From the NCBI RefSeq assembly GCF_035918395.1, contig NZ_CP142362.1, positions 1,525,501 through 1,589,500 of the forward strand: DNA of 64,000 bases, in the 5' to 3' direction. Within the stretch, counting starts at the first letter, position 1. The number at the start of each line of letters is the position of its first letter. Under the pieces are notes generated by a model, which worked only from the letters and a program-made list of their open reading frames with translations, searched no databases and was not told where the DNA came from. Both the position numbers and the translations under genes were made by a program. This document shows, in pieces, positions 44,753 through 54,039 of this stretch. This DNA comes from Mycolicibacterium sp. ND9-15. GTDB taxonomy: Bacteria > Actinomycetota > Actinomycetes > Mycobacteriales > Mycobacteriaceae.

Positions 44753-45133
44753 TCAGGCCGCGACAACCTCCACGAGGCCCTCCAGGCCGACGAAGTCTGC
44801 GACGTTGCGAGTGTAGAGCCGCGCCGAATGAGCATGTGCGGTGGCCGCAATCAATAGGTCCATGGATCGCGCTCGGCGTCGGCGGCCGGCCTCGACGACT
44901 GCCGCGGCCAAACGTCCGTAGCTGGCGGCCACGGCGCCGTCGACCGGTACGGCATCGAACATCCGTTGAAGCAGCAGCAGGCGGCGCAGTCGTTCAGCGC
45001 GGATATTTTGTGCTTTCGCGACGAGGACGCCGAAATGTAGTTCAGCCAACGTGATAGCGCTGACGGCCAGGTCCCCCTCCAGCGGAGGAACGTCGGCGGC
45101 GATGACGACGCTGGTGTCCAGAAGCGCTCTCAC
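44753..45133 (-). CDS. vapC: PIN-domain toxin (VapC type)
   Basis: A 126-residue PIN ribonuclease. Acidic active-site residues are in ALLDTSVVIA (D6), LAELHFGVL, and SMDLLIAATAHAH, with TRNVADF near the end. VapC toxins cut tRNA or rRNA at specific sites with Mg2+. The GTG start overlaps the antitoxin stop (GTGA), so translation is coupled. The gene looks intact. Confidence 0.85.
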   Translation of the reverse strand: MRALLDTSVVIAADVPPLEGDLAVSAITLAELHFGVLVAKAQNIRAERLRRLLLLQRMFDAVPVDGAVAASYGRLAAAVVEAGRRRRARSMDLLIAATAHAHSARLYTRNVADFVGLEGLVEVVAA

Positions 45134-45378
45134 GCGTTCGCCCACGGGTCCCGGATATCGGCGGCCAGTTCCTCACGGTCGGCGCGCCACGCCGGGTCGC
45201 CGGGCCCGGCGAAGAGCTCGGCTACGTCATCCCATCGGCGCCAGGTCCGGGGAGCGGCGGGCACCAGCCGGGCGCCAGGCCTGCCGGCGACGGTGATGAC
45301 AATCTCCTCGCCCTCTTCTACACGACGGACGAGTTCAGATGCGTTCTGGCGCAGCTCGCGCAGACCGACGGCTTCCAC
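45130..45378 (-). CDS. vapB: Phd/VapB-type antitoxin
   Basis: An 82-residue antitoxin with the Phd/YefM-type N-terminus VEAVGLRELRQNASELVRRV and IVITVAGRPGARLVP, and a C-terminal toxin-binding tail (WDDVAELFAGPGD). I chose the GTG at 45378: upstream codons overlap a perfect operator palindrome, and a TACAGT -10 lies between. It forms an antitoxin-first operon with the PIN toxin. Confidence 0.8.
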   Translation of the reverse strand: MEAVGLRELRQNASELVRRVEEGEEIVITVAGRPGARLVPAAPRTWRRWDDVAELFAGPGDPAWRADREELAADIRDPWANA

Positions 45379-45388
45379 GTTCCAACTG

Positions 45389-45402
45389 TAGCACATGTGC
45401 TA
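45389..45402. promoter_or_regulatory. operator palindrome TAGCACATGTGCTA
   Basis: A perfect 14-bp palindrome 10 bases upstream of the antitoxin GTG. It abuts the likely -10 box on the minus strand, which fits autorepression by the VapBC complex. The TGCTA half-site also occurs in the operator of the module at 62.5 kb. Confidence 0.65.
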
Positions 45403-45421
45403 TCAGCCACACCTGGGCACT

Positions 45422-45472
45422 CGGATGTGATTGCCGTTGCGGGTAGTCTGCGGTTATTCGAGTTCGATGCGA
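45422..45472 (+). repeat. 50-bp dispersed box, copy 1
   Basis: CGATGTGAT..GCCGTTGCG..GTA.TCTGC..TTATTCGAGTTCGATGCGA is shared with 54040-54090 at about 85% by eye. Here it is followed only by a short open stretch ending DDRLFKRIEKQLRAAAKN-stop at 45575, which looks like the end of a lost gene. This region otherwise holds no gene. Confidence 0.5.
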
Positions 45473-45571
45473 CCGAAGACCGGCGTTGTCGAGCCCGGCG
45501 GGCGCCGACGACTTCAGCGATGATCGGCTGTTCAAGCGAATCGAGAAGCAACTGCGAGCAGCGGCGAAGAA

Positions 45572-47359
45572 TTAGCGTCCGGGCGGGAGTTCCCGCGGAC
45601 CGCGATGCCCGCTCAGCTCACGCGATCCACGCTTGGTGAGTTCGGCGCGGCCCTCGCCCCGTGTCATTGACTGCGATGCGTGTTCGGCCCCGGCGTCGAG
45701 CCGGCCGTGGCCGTACTCGCGATCGTCGGTCCTGACGGCCGACGCCTTCCGCGGGCCCGACCCACCGGTCGCATCCACAACCGGTTCTCCCGCAACGCCT
45801 TCCACGTCAGTACTCACCTTGCGGGTGCGGCGCATCGAGAAGTGAATCTCCTCGGTCTCCTCGACGACTTGCCGCGCACCGCGCAGCGGCCTGGTGGTGG
45901 TGTCGATCGCGTTGACGATGATCGGCGGCACCAGAGGGCGCAGCCAGCGCGCGGCGGCCCGGGTGACATCGGGAATGGCCGTGATCAACGGACGTCCGGC
46001 CTCACCGGCCTGCTCCACCGAACGGTCGTCAGCCCGCGCGGGCAGGTTCTCTGATGCGGTCACGTGGACATCCTCCTCACCGACGGATGCGTCGGTCGTT
46101 TCGGCCACCGGCAACTCGGCCGTCGAGAAGCTCGCCGCTTCGGCCTCGGCGGCGATCGGCAGGTACACGTGGTCCACGCCGGGTTCGGATATGCGCTCCG
46201 CGCGTGTGTGCACCGCCGGCTCGATCGCCTCGATCACGCGACGGCGCTGCTTCTCGCGATCGATCTGGAGTTGCGCCTCGACGGCCATGCGAGCACTGGC
46301 CAGCTGCTGCTCGGCCCACATGTTGTCGATGGCTGCGCGCACCTCGGCCCGCTTCACCGCGATCGCCGTGTCGGCCCGCAAGTCCGCTCGATCCCGCTCG
46401 ACGTCGGCGGCGATCCCGCGGTCCTGGGACGTCTCGCCCCGCCACAGCCGAAGGATCAGCGGCAGCAAGCTCAGCAGGACGAAGAACCCGTCGACGAGCA
46501 GCCGCAGGACCAGCGCACCCGGATTGGCCAGCGTGTGGTCGTTCATGGCGACCCACCGAGCGCCCAGCCCGCGGTCCGGGTCGGCCGTCGCCGCCTGCCG
46601 GGCCTGAGCCAGCGCCTGCTCGCGGTCGGCGATCTGAGCACCAAGCTCGGGCGCGCGGCCGTCCCGTTCTGCCAACGCGGCGTCGAGCGCGCCCTGGGCA
46701 TCGGCAAGGAACTCGTTCGCCGTCCGGTTTTCCGGCCCGGCGCCGGGCACACCGGTGATCAAGGTCTGCGGGCAGTCCGGGCTGGGGTTGAACTCGCAGC
46801 GGGCCACCACCAGGGCTTCCTGGCGGCGTTGCACGGCCTGCTCCACCGCCTCGTCGAGCCCCCGGCGCGCCGTGCGGCTGCGGTCGAGGTCGGCGGTGGC
46901 CTGCGCTACCGCCGGGGTCGCCTCGGCGGTGCGTGCCGCCCGCTCGTCGAGCAGCGGGTCGATCGATCCGGAGAACACGACGACGGCGGCCAGTTCGCCG
47001 ATCATGAGCCCGACGGCGAGCGCGACGGCCGCACGTCCCGCGATGGCGAGGCCGCCACGAATCGCGCCGGAGGCGATCGCACGGCTCAGCGCGCCGACCA
47101 GCAGCCCGACGCCGGAGGTCACCGCGACGACGGCCGCCAACGGCCAGGACGTCGACCCGGCCAGGGCCGGTGCCAGTGCCAGGGCCGCCACCAGCCACGC
47201 CAGCGCCGCCGCGACCAGCACCACCACTCCGGCGCTGACCAGGGTGGACCGCTCATGGCGGGCACCACGGTCACGCCGCTCGCCACCACCGAGCCAGATG
47301 AGCGCGGCCGCAACCGGCGAGGCGGCAGGATCGTGCTCAGAAACTTTGTGGGCGGACAT
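45572..47359 (-). CDS. DUF4407-like membrane protein
   Basis: A 595-residue protein. Two pairs of membrane helices lie in the first ~150 residues (VSAGVVVLVAAALAWLVAAL first). A helical extracytoplasmic stretch follows, with a cysteine pair near CEFNPSPDCPQ. A further helix (LVDGFFVLLSLLPLILRLW) leads to a long charged, coiled cytoplasmic tail. This arrangement matches DUF4407. The ATG at 47359 has GGAG five bases upstream and is preferred over one five codons earlier. The tail is low-complexity. Function unknown. Confidence 0.7.
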   Translation of the reverse strand: MSAHKVSEHDPAASPVAAALIWLGGGERRDRGARHERSTLVSAGVVVLVAAALAWLVAALALAPALAGSTSWPLAAVVAVTSGVGLLVGALSRAIASGAIRGGLAIAGRAAVALAVGLMIGELAAVVVFSGSIDPLLDERAARTAEATPAVAQATADLDRSRTARRGLDEAVEQAVQRRQEALVVARCEFNPSPDCPQTLITGVPGAGPENRTANEFLADAQGALDAALAERDGRAPELGAQIADREQALAQARQAATADPDRGLGARWVAMNDHTLANPGALVLRLLVDGFFVLLSLLPLILRLWRGETSQDRGIAADVERDRADLRADTAIAVKRAEVRAAIDNMWAEQQLASARMAVEAQLQIDREKQRRRVIEAIEPAVHTRAERISEPGVDHVYLPIAAEAEAASFSTAELPVAETTDASVGEEDVHVTASENLPARADDRSVEQAGEAGRPLITAIPDVTRAAARWLRPLVPPIIVNAIDTTTRPLRGARQVVEETEEIHFSMRRTRKVSTDVEGVAGEPVVDATGGSGPRKASAVRTDDREYGHGRLDAGAEHASQSMTRGEGRAELTKRGSRELSGHRGPRELPPGR

Positions 47360-47525
47360 GGAGACTCCAAACATCTTCCGGCTGTTCCAGGCGTGACAGG
47401 CGCCGACCGACGACCCTGTCGGTGGTGTGGGCCAGGCGGAACCCCCGCGGATCGCACCATCACGCCGATGCGAATGCCTTGAATCTTCTCACAGGCTACC
47501 GGCGCCTACGCTTTCCAGGCGACTC

Positions 47526-49241
47526 CTAGCCCGCCGGCTTGGCCGGTCCCGAGTACACCTCGAAGAAGCGCGCCGTCATCTCGGTGGGAATGGCCAAGTT
47601 GGCGTCATGGTCGCTGCGCACGCAGACCAGGCTTGGGCCGGGGTGTTCGCGGGCGCGGCTCAGGGCACCGTCCATGTCCTCGATGCGCTCGACGTACTCA
47701 CCGTGGCAGCCAAGGCCCTGCGCGACGATATCCCACCGGACATCGCCCTGTGCGGTCCCGAAAGTCGTTCCGTACAAGGCAAGCTCGTTGAGTTCCTCCA
47801 TCGTCCACGAGCCCTCGGCGAACACGATGACGGTGATGTCGAGGCCTTCACGGGCCGCGGTCTGCAATTCCATCACGTTGAAGCCCGCCGCCCCGTCACC
47901 GGTGACGCAGACGACGTCGCGGCCGGGTGCGCCGAGCTTCGCACCGATCGCCGAGGGGATCCCGGTGCCGAGCATCCCGAGCTCGAGGATCGAGTGGTAG
48001 GAGTGCGGGCGGGTGGGCGGAAGCAAGCTGTAGCCCCACAGCGCCGTGTTGCCGCCGTCCACGGTGTACACCGCATCCGAGCCGAACACCGCGCCGATGG
48101 CGCCGAGCGCGTGCGCCGGGTGGATGCCCGGACCCTGCCACTGAAGGATGGGCGCCGCGATCTGCGTCTGCACCTGCTCGTCGAGCTTGCGGTAGCGCGC
48201 CAGGTCTGCGCCGTCGCGGGCGCCGAGGTCGGCGGCACGCAACCGCGCGGCGATACCCTCGAGCGCGGGCTTCGCGTCGGCGAGAATGCCCAGGTGCAGC
48301 GGGCGGGTGACGCCGAAATGGCGTTGGTCGATGTCGATTTGGATGAGCCGCTTGCCTTTTGGGTCGCCCCAATAGGTGTCGTAGGGAACGTCGAGGTTGC
48401 CGATGCGTGAGCCGGCGACGAGCAGCACGTCGGCCTCGCTGCGCGCCAGATCGCCGGCCGGGCCGAACCCGAAGACGTGGTTGGGGTGATCGGATGGCAC
48501 GCTCGCCCGCCCGGCCATCGAGCCGATCGCCGGGCAGGCCAGCAGCTCGGCGATCTGCAGCGCGGCATCACGCGCGCCGGCGCGGTCGACCCCGGTGCCC
48601 GCGATCACCACCGGGCGTTGTGCGGCGGCCAGCAGCGCCGCGGCCTCGTCGAGCTGGCGGTCAGACGGCTGCGGCGTGCCGGCGCGGGACGCTTCGGGCG
48701 GCCACACCGGCGCCGTCAGCGGGTCGCCCGTCTCGTAGAGGACGGGGGCCGGCAGCTCCACATGGACCGGCCCGGGACGGCCGTTGTGCATCTCGCGGAA
48801 CGCCAGCCGCAGCACCTCGGGGATACGGGCCCACTCGAAGATCGGGCCGCCCCACTTGACGATCGGCCGGAACAGGTCGAGCTGGTCCTGGCCCTGGAAC
48901 GTCGAGGGCGGCGACGGGTAGACGATGCCCAGTCGGTGCTGGGAGGTGATCACCAGCACCGGAACGCCCTCGTGCAGTGCCGTCACCACCCCGGGCACCA
49001 GGTTGGCCGAACCGGGGCCGGGATTGCCCAATACCGCGGCGACCTTGCCCGTGGTCTTGTAGAGGCCCTCGGCCATGTGCACACCGGCCGCCTCGTGACG
49101 CACCGGCACCAGTCGGATGCCGTGTGCGCCCAGTTGCGCCAGCAGCGGATCGCTCTCCGGGGACGGCAGTCCGAACAGGAACTCGATGCCCTCGGCTTGC
49201 AGGGCGCGGGCGAACAACTCGCCGCCGGTGATCTCGGACAC
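47526..49241 (-). CDS. thiamine-diphosphate enzyme (acetolactate synthase-like)
   Basis: A 571-residue three-domain ThDP enzyme. The catalytic glutamate region is VRHEAAGVHMAEG, the middle domain has VVIAGTGVDRAGA, and the ThDP/Mg motif GDGAAGFNVMELQTA is in the C-terminal domain. The motif ends in AEGSW rather than the usual NN, so the metal-binding residue differs from the canonical one. Candidates are acetolactate synthase-like, oxalyl-CoA decarboxylase-like or benzoylformate decarboxylase-like enzymes. I start at the GTG behind GGAGG; a longer ATG start at 49292 is possible. No ilvN-type regulatory subunit is adjacent. Confidence 0.75.
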   Translation of the reverse strand: MSEITGGELFARALQAEGIEFLFGLPSPESDPLLAQLGAHGIRLVPVRHEAAGVHMAEGLYKTTGKVAAVLGNPGPGSANLVPGVVTALHEGVPVLVITSQHRLGIVYPSPPSTFQGQDQLDLFRPIVKWGGPIFEWARIPEVLRLAFREMHNGRPGPVHVELPAPVLYETGDPLTAPVWPPEASRAGTPQPSDRQLDEAAALLAAAQRPVVIAGTGVDRAGARDAALQIAELLACPAIGSMAGRASVPSDHPNHVFGFGPAGDLARSEADVLLVAGSRIGNLDVPYDTYWGDPKGKRLIQIDIDQRHFGVTRPLHLGILADAKPALEGIAARLRAADLGARDGADLARYRKLDEQVQTQIAAPILQWQGPGIHPAHALGAIGAVFGSDAVYTVDGGNTALWGYSLLPPTRPHSYHSILELGMLGTGIPSAIGAKLGAPGRDVVCVTGDGAAGFNVMELQTAAREGLDITVIVFAEGSWTMEELNELALYGTTFGTAQGDVRWDIVAQGLGCHGEYVERIEDMDGALSRAREHPGPSLVCVRSDHDANLAIPTEMTARFFEVYSGPAKPAG

Positions 49242-49356
49242 GCCAACCTCCACGCTCTGGGTGATTCTCGTTGGTTCAACGATGGACCTCACCGCTGCGG
49301 AAGTCTCGATAACCGGGTATGAAAGCTGGCGAGTTCGGGATGCGCCGTCGTCGCGC

Positions 49357-49767
49357 TCAACAAGACAATTCGCTGCCGGGGCTCTGCGCTGGAAGGCTCG
49401 CGGCCACAGCAGCGCTGAGCAGACGCTGGTCGTAGCATACGAACGCAGTGAGTCTAGGACCGAAAACGGCAGTGGCAGTGGCTAAATGAACTGCGTCGAG
49501 AGTTCGCAGATCGGGATCGGGGAACGCTGCGGTGGCCGCACGGACCACATCGTCGATGTCGTAGCGTGCGATGCGAGCGACCACCGCAGGCACATTGGCC
49601 AGCAATGCGCTGTCGGTGCGGCGAAGTGCGCGCGGGAGTTCGATCTCCAAGAGCGTCGAGGATACCCACGGTGTCGCCTGTCGTTCGTCGAGCCAGTCGG
49701 CAAGGGAGTCGGTTTCGGGTTCGCGCCGAATCAGCTTCACCACAGCCGACGTGTCCAGATAGAGCAT
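49357..49767 (-). CDS. vapC: PIN-domain toxin (VapC type)
   Basis: A 136-residue PIN-domain ribonuclease with LYLDTSAVVKLI (D5), LEIELPRALRR, TLDAVHLATA and the final VCYDQRL, the four acidic sites of VapC. It directly abuts the antitoxin stop, with no spacer between TAG and ATG. Intact. Confidence 0.85.
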   Translation of the reverse strand: MLYLDTSAVVKLIRREPETDSLADWLDERQATPWVSSTLLEIELPRALRRTDSALLANVPAVVARIARYDIDDVVRAATAAFPDPDLRTLDAVHLATATAVFGPRLTAFVCYDQRLLSAAVAASLPAQSPGSELSC

Positions 49768-50040
49768 CTAGTACCGTTCGGCGTCGCGGAGCTCCTGAAG
49801 GAGTCGTCCCCCTTCGTGATCGGTGTGAACGGGACCGCCCGGACGTGGCACCGAACCCCTGAGCGTGGCCGGATGGAGCTTGCCTGAGCCGATCAAATCC
49901 GACAGCGGATGACCGCGTGCAGGCAACAACCGCGCGACCACGGCGCCCCGTTCGGTGATGTCGATTTCTTCACCCCGTTTGACCCGCGCCAGCACACCGG
50001 CGGTGTTCTGATTCAGTTCTCGGACCCCGACCTCAGCCAT
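49768..50040 (-). CDS. vapB: Phd/VapB-type antitoxin
   Basis: A 90-residue antitoxin: MAEVGVRELNQNTAGVLARV and IDITERGAVVARLLPARG form the DNA-binding Phd-like fold, and the C-terminal half (PGGPVHTDHEGGRLLQELRD) is toxin-binding. The ATG is preceded within 30 bases by two GTACTAC boxes. It is the first gene of a two-gene operon. Confidence 0.8.
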   Translation of the reverse strand: MAEVGVRELNQNTAGVLARVKRGEEIDITERGAVVARLLPARGHPLSDLIGSGKLHPATLRGSVPRPGGPVHTDHEGGRLLQELRDAERY

Positions 50041-50049
50041 AGTCAGAGG

Positions 50050-50069
50050 GTACTACTTATATGTACTAC
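50050..50069. promoter_or_regulatory. two GTACTAC operator boxes
   Basis: GTACTAC at 50050-50056 and 50063-50069, 13 bases apart, with a TATAAG-like -10 between them on the minus strand. They lie just upstream of the antitoxin ATG, so antitoxin binding would cover the promoter. Confidence 0.55.
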
Positions 50070-50192
50070 CGTCGCGACGATGCGACCGGCCGTCCGGCCC
50101 CTCGTTGATCGCGTCTTCCGGCCGACACCCGTCGGCGAAACCGTCACTACGGCGGTGTTGGTTGAGATCCAATAGCGCTGAGGAGGTGCAGC

Positions 50193-51668
50193 ATGGGTGA
50201 ACGGGTCGAACCGTCCGCCCTTGTCGGCGACACCGGCCACGTCGTGCAGCGCAGGCTCGAGCGGTGTGTCGCCGCGTTGCGACGCATGGTGGACGACGGC
50301 TGGTTCGACGGGCATGAGGACACCATCGGGATGGAGGTGGAGTTCGATCTCGTCGACCCGTTGGGCCGGCCGCGGCTGATCAACGACGCCGTCCTGACGC
50401 GCCTGGGGCGGGCGGACATGCAGCACGAGCTCGGCCAGTTCAACGTGGAGCTGAACCTGGCTCCTCGCCGGTTAGAGGGCCAGGTACTGCGCGAGTGCGA
50501 AGCCGACCTCGCCGACGTGTTCGACCGGAGCAGGGCCGCGATCGAAGGGCTTGGAGTTCGGCTGGTCGCCGTCGGGATGCTGCCCACCGTGAGCGCCGAG
50601 CAGCTGACCGTCGAGCGCATCTCGCACAACCCGCGCTACGAGCTGCTGGCGCGGCGCATGCGCGCAGCGCGCCACCGCCCGTTCGCGGTACGCATCGCCG
50701 ACGGGTGCGAGCCGGTGGAGTTCAGCACCGACTCCGTGGCCCCCGATGCCGCCACCACCAGCCTGCAGCTGCACCTGCGGGTGCCACCAGACCGGTTCGC
50801 CGCCTACTACAACGCCGCGCAGATGATCGCGGGCGCTCAGGTGGCAGTCGCCGCGAACGCGCCCTATCTGCTCGGCTACCAGGCCTGGCAGGAGACCCGA
50901 ATCCCGTTGTTGGAGCAGCTTCTTGACAGCCGCCGTCTCAAGGACGTCCGCGCGGGCGCTCCGCCGCGGGTTCGCCTCGGTGACCGCTGGGTCGACGATC
51001 CGGTGGAGCTGTTCGACGACATCGTTCGAGACTTTCCTCCGCTGCTTCCAACGATGGAGGCCCAGGATCCCGATGCAGCCTTGGACGAGGGGCGTGCTCC
51101 TAACCTGCGTGAGCTGAGGCTGCACAACGGCACGGTGTGGCGCTGGAACCGTCCGGTGTACGACGTGCAGGCCGGGCGGCCGCAGCTGCGCATCGAAAAC
51201 CGGGTACTGCCCAGCGGACCGACCGCGGTCGACATGCTCGCCAACGCCGCGTACTACTACGGGCTGCTGCGCGCGGTCAGCGATAGCGACCCCGCCCCGT
51301 GGGACCAGGTGCCGTTCGCGGTGGCCGAGCGGAATCTGCACCGCGCAGCGCGCGACGGACTGGCCGCGCAATTGTCTTGGCGGGGCGTCGATTACCCGGT
51401 AGATAGACTCACGCGTGAGGTCCTGCTACCAGCCGCCGCAGCCGGTCTCGACGCCTGGGGTGTAGATCCCGACGACCGTGACCGCTATCTCGGTGTCATC
51501 GAAGCGCGGGTTCGAGGTGGCCGTACCGGTGCGGCCTGGCAGGTCGACGTGGTGCGCCGTCTGCAGGAGCGCGGGCTCGAGCGCATCGCGGCGCTGCACG
51601 AGATGACCCGGCGGTATGTCGAGCACGCGCACACCGGCGCGCCGGTGCACGACTGGCCGGTGGCATGA
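50193..51668 (+). CDS. glutamate-cysteine ligase family (GCS2-like) protein
   Basis: A 491-residue ATP-dependent carboxylate-amine ligase. The family's opening glutamate loop is DTIGMEVEFDLVD, with LGQFNVELNLAPR, and the late RIENRVLPSGPTAVDMLANA. Such enzymes join glutamate or another acid to an amine. Mycobacteria make mycothiol instead of glutathione, so the product is probably not gamma-glutamylcysteine. A perfect GGAGGT site lies five bases before the ATG. The gene is monocistronic. Confidence 0.75.
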   Translation: MGERVEPSALVGDTGHVVQRRLERCVAALRRMVDDGWFDGHEDTIGMEVEFDLVDPLGRPRLINDAVLTRLGRADMQHELGQFNVELNLAPRRLEGQVLRECEADLADVFDRSRAAIEGLGVRLVAVGMLPTVSAEQLTVERISHNPRYELLARRMRAARHRPFAVRIADGCEPVEFSTDSVAPDAATTSLQLHLRVPPDRFAAYYNAAQMIAGAQVAVAANAPYLLGYQAWQETRIPLLEQLLDSRRLKDVRAGAPPRVRLGDRWVDDPVELFDDIVRDFPPLLPTMEAQDPDAALDEGRAPNLRELRLHNGTVWRWNRPVYDVQAGRPQLRIENRVLPSGPTAVDMLANAAYYYGLLRAVSDSDPAPWDQVPFAVAERNLHRAARDGLAAQLSWRGVDYPVDRLTREVLLPAAAAGLDAWGVDPDDRDRYLGVIEARVRGGRTGAAWQVDVVRRLQERGLERIAALHEMTRRYVEHAHTGAPVHDWPVA

Positions 51669-51764
51669 CCGCACGGGCGTCGGCTCAGATGGTTCGGCTA
51701 CCGTCGGGCGAACGCCACAATTCATGCATCGAACCGGATTCGCCCCGGCGGTAGGCTCCCGATC

Positions 51765-52181
51765 ATGGAGCCTGAAGGTCTCGAGGTCCGCGTGGAGGCA
51801 CTAGAAGCACAGGTGCGCGGGCTTTCGAAGCGAGTACAGGCAAGTGAACAGGACGCCGCAGCTGCTCGGGTGCTCGCTGGGGCGGCCGACCGCGACGTCA
51901 CTGAGTTCCGAGGCGAGCTCCGCGACTTTCGTCGCGCCACCGTCGCCGGCTTCAACGCCTTGCGCGAAGACATGACCGATCTAGGCAGCGAGATGAGCGC
52001 CCGTTTCACACGCGTCGACGAGCGCTTTCGCGGTGTCGATGAGCGCTTTCGCGGTGTCGACGTGCGCTTCGACCAGGTGGATAACGGGTTCATCGAAATC
52101 CGCGGGAAACTCGATGCCGCGGCCGCGGGCCAACAGCACATCGTCGACCTCTTGGAAAGGCTCATCGCCGATCAGGGCTAA
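51765..52181 (+). CDS. coiled-coil protein with tandem repeats
   Basis: A 138-residue, highly charged protein predicted as almost one continuous coiled coil (LEVRVEALEAQVRGLSKRVQ onward). A heptad-like motif RVDERFRGVDERFRGVDVRF comes from a 21-bp DNA repeat around 52014-52075. No enzyme motif. Proteins of this shape usually form trimers or dimers; some resemble small phage-tail or toxin-linked coiled coils. Function unknown. Confidence 0.65.
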   Translation: MEPEGLEVRVEALEAQVRGLSKRVQASEQDAAAARVLAGAADRDVTEFRGELRDFRRATVAGFNALREDMTDLGSEMSARFTRVDERFRGVDERFRGVDVRFDQVDNGFIEIRGKLDAAAAGQQHIVDLLERLIADQG

Positions 52182-52328
52182 GACCCACGACCCAGACCAG
52201 ATATACGCCTTGGCCTGCGTGTGACCGGCAGCCTGGGTGTCAACAGTTTGTCACTTGCCTTACATCGGCGCCCCGGCGCACGAGTTGCCCGCACCATGAA
52301 GTCGAGCATCGCCTCGTATGGTGGCCGA

Positions 52329-53624
52329 ATGCGCAAGGATCGAGCCATCCACATCGCCCGGCAGGTCGGAGCGATAATCGTCACCGCGGTGACCGCCGCC
52401 TCCACCCTCAACGGCTACCGGCCGCTGGCGCGTAAGGGCTACCCGTCGATTTTCTCGTTCGGGTTCGGTCTCGTGGTCAGCGAGTTCCCGCTGCAGACGC
52501 TCGCGAGCCAGCTCGGCGGGCTGGCGCTGACGGCTCGTCGGCTGACGCGCCCGGTGCGCGTCCTCTCATGGGTGGTCGCCGCGATCTCGGCGGTCGGTCT
52601 GCTGAACTTCAACCGCGCGGGCCACAAGGCCGCCATTCCATTGCGCGAGGCGTTGGACAGCGGGCTGGGTCCTGATCGCCGCACCGACTCGACGGGGCTG
52701 TGGCGCCGGCCCGCCGGTGCCGGCACCGCCAAGAGCCCGGGTGCTTTGCGAATGCTGCGGATCTACCGCGACTACACGCACGACGGGAACATCAGCTACG
52801 GCGAATACAGCAGCGCCAACCAGCTCGACATCTGGCGGCGCCCCGATCTCGACCCGAGCGGGAAGGCGCCGGTGCTCTTCCAGATCCCCGGTGGGGCCTG
52901 GGTCACCGGAAACAAACGCGGACAGGCACATCCGTTGATGAGCCACCTCGCCGAGCTGGGCTGGATCTGCGTGGCGGCCAACTACCGGCACAGCCCGCGC
53001 AACACGTGGCCCGACCACATCGTCGACGTCAAGCGTGCACTGGCATGGGTCAAGACGCACATCGCCGACTACGGCGGTGACCCCGACTTCATCGCGATCA
53101 CCGGCGGCTCGGCCGGCGGGCATCTGTCGTCGCTGGCGGCGCTGACACCGAACGACCCGCGGTACCAGCCGGGTTTCGAAGACGTCGACACCCGGGTTCA
53201 AGCCGCCGTACCGTTCTACGGCGTCTACGACTTCACCCGGTTCGAGGACGCCATGCATCCGTCGATGCCGGAGCTGCTCGAGCAGATGGTGATCAAGCAA
53301 CGGCATTCGACGAGCTTCGAGACGTATGCTGACGCGTCGCCGGTGAATCACGTGACCGCGGATGATCCGCCGTTCTTCGTCCTGCACGGAACCAACGACT
53401 CGCTGGTTCCCGTCGAGCAGGCGCGGGCATTCGTCGCCAAGCTGCGGGACGTCAGCACCCAGCCGGTGGTGTACGCCGAATTGCCGTTCGCCCAACACGC
53501 TTTCGACATGCTGGGCTCGGCGCGCGCCGCGCACGCGGCGGTCGCCGTCGAGCAGTTCCTGGCCGAGATCTACGCGAACCGGCAGGAGGCGACGCAAGCG
53601 GAGAGAGCGGCCTCGACGTCGTGA
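52329..53624 (+). CDS. alpha/beta-hydrolase, LipO-like esterase
   Basis: A 431-residue protein. The first ~90 residues contain three hydrophobic segments and are membrane-associated. The hydrolase domain follows, with an HSL-like pattern: IPGGAWVTGNKRGQ (oxyanion region), nucleophile ITGGSAGGHLSS, and LPFAQHAFDML with the catalytic histidine. It closely recalls mycobacterial LipO as I remember it. It probably hydrolyses an ester in or near the membrane. The start MRKDRAIHIARQ is chosen for family similarity; a longer GTG start exists. Confidence 0.8.
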   Translation: MRKDRAIHIARQVGAIIVTAVTAASTLNGYRPLARKGYPSIFSFGFGLVVSEFPLQTLASQLGGLALTARRLTRPVRVLSWVVAAISAVGLLNFNRAGHKAAIPLREALDSGLGPDRRTDSTGLWRRPAGAGTAKSPGALRMLRIYRDYTHDGNISYGEYSSANQLDIWRRPDLDPSGKAPVLFQIPGGAWVTGNKRGQAHPLMSHLAELGWICVAANYRHSPRNTWPDHIVDVKRALAWVKTHIADYGGDPDFIAITGGSAGGHLSSLAALTPNDPRYQPGFEDVDTRVQAAVPFYGVYDFTRFEDAMHPSMPELLEQMVIKQRHSTSFETYADASPVNHVTADDPPFFVLHGTNDSLVPVEQARAFVAKLRDVSTQPVVYAELPFAQHAFDMLGSARAAHAAVAVEQFLAEIYANRQEATQAERAASTS

Positions 53625-53678
53625 GCTCCGAAAGACGTTGCGGTTCAGCCCGCGACGACGCGCTCGTCAGTGCGTGGA

Positions 53679-53927
53679 CTATTGCGCGGCGCGGATGATG
53701 AATGCGTCGATGTTCTCGTCGTAGTGGACCGTATCGTTCACGAATAGCTCGCCGACCGTGCGGCCGTCCTCGCCGACCGCGAGGAAGCGGGATTCCTCCT
53801 GGTCGTAGTTCACCTTCCCTCGCACGAACATCGCCGCGACCTCGCGCCCATCCGCTCCGAAGACGACGAGCTTTATCCCGCCGGCATCCTTGAGGTACTG
53901 CGCGGCTTCGGCGCGTGTCGTGATCAT
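53679..53927 (-). CDS. small conserved-looking protein of unknown function
   Basis: An 82-residue protein (MITTRAEAAQYLKDAGGIKL, then VVFGADGREVAAMFVRGKVN) with an alternating pattern suggesting a small beta-sheet domain with two similar halves (GREVAAMFVRGKVNYDQ and GRTVGELFVNDTVHYDE). The internal similarity points to a duplicated beta unit. No known family. It converges on the LipO-like gene. Confidence 0.6.
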   Translation of the reverse strand: MITTRAEAAQYLKDAGGIKLVVFGADGREVAAMFVRGKVNYDQEESRFLAVGEDGRTVGELFVNDTVHYDENIDAFIIRAAQ

Positions 53928-54039
53928 CGCTGGGGTTCCTCTCCGCCGACGGCATTACCGGACTCAACGTAGTGCCGAAACCAACACCCATGGGGTAGGA
54001 CAGTCGTCATTCCCGCTTGTCGGTGGCGTCCGCCAGAGT

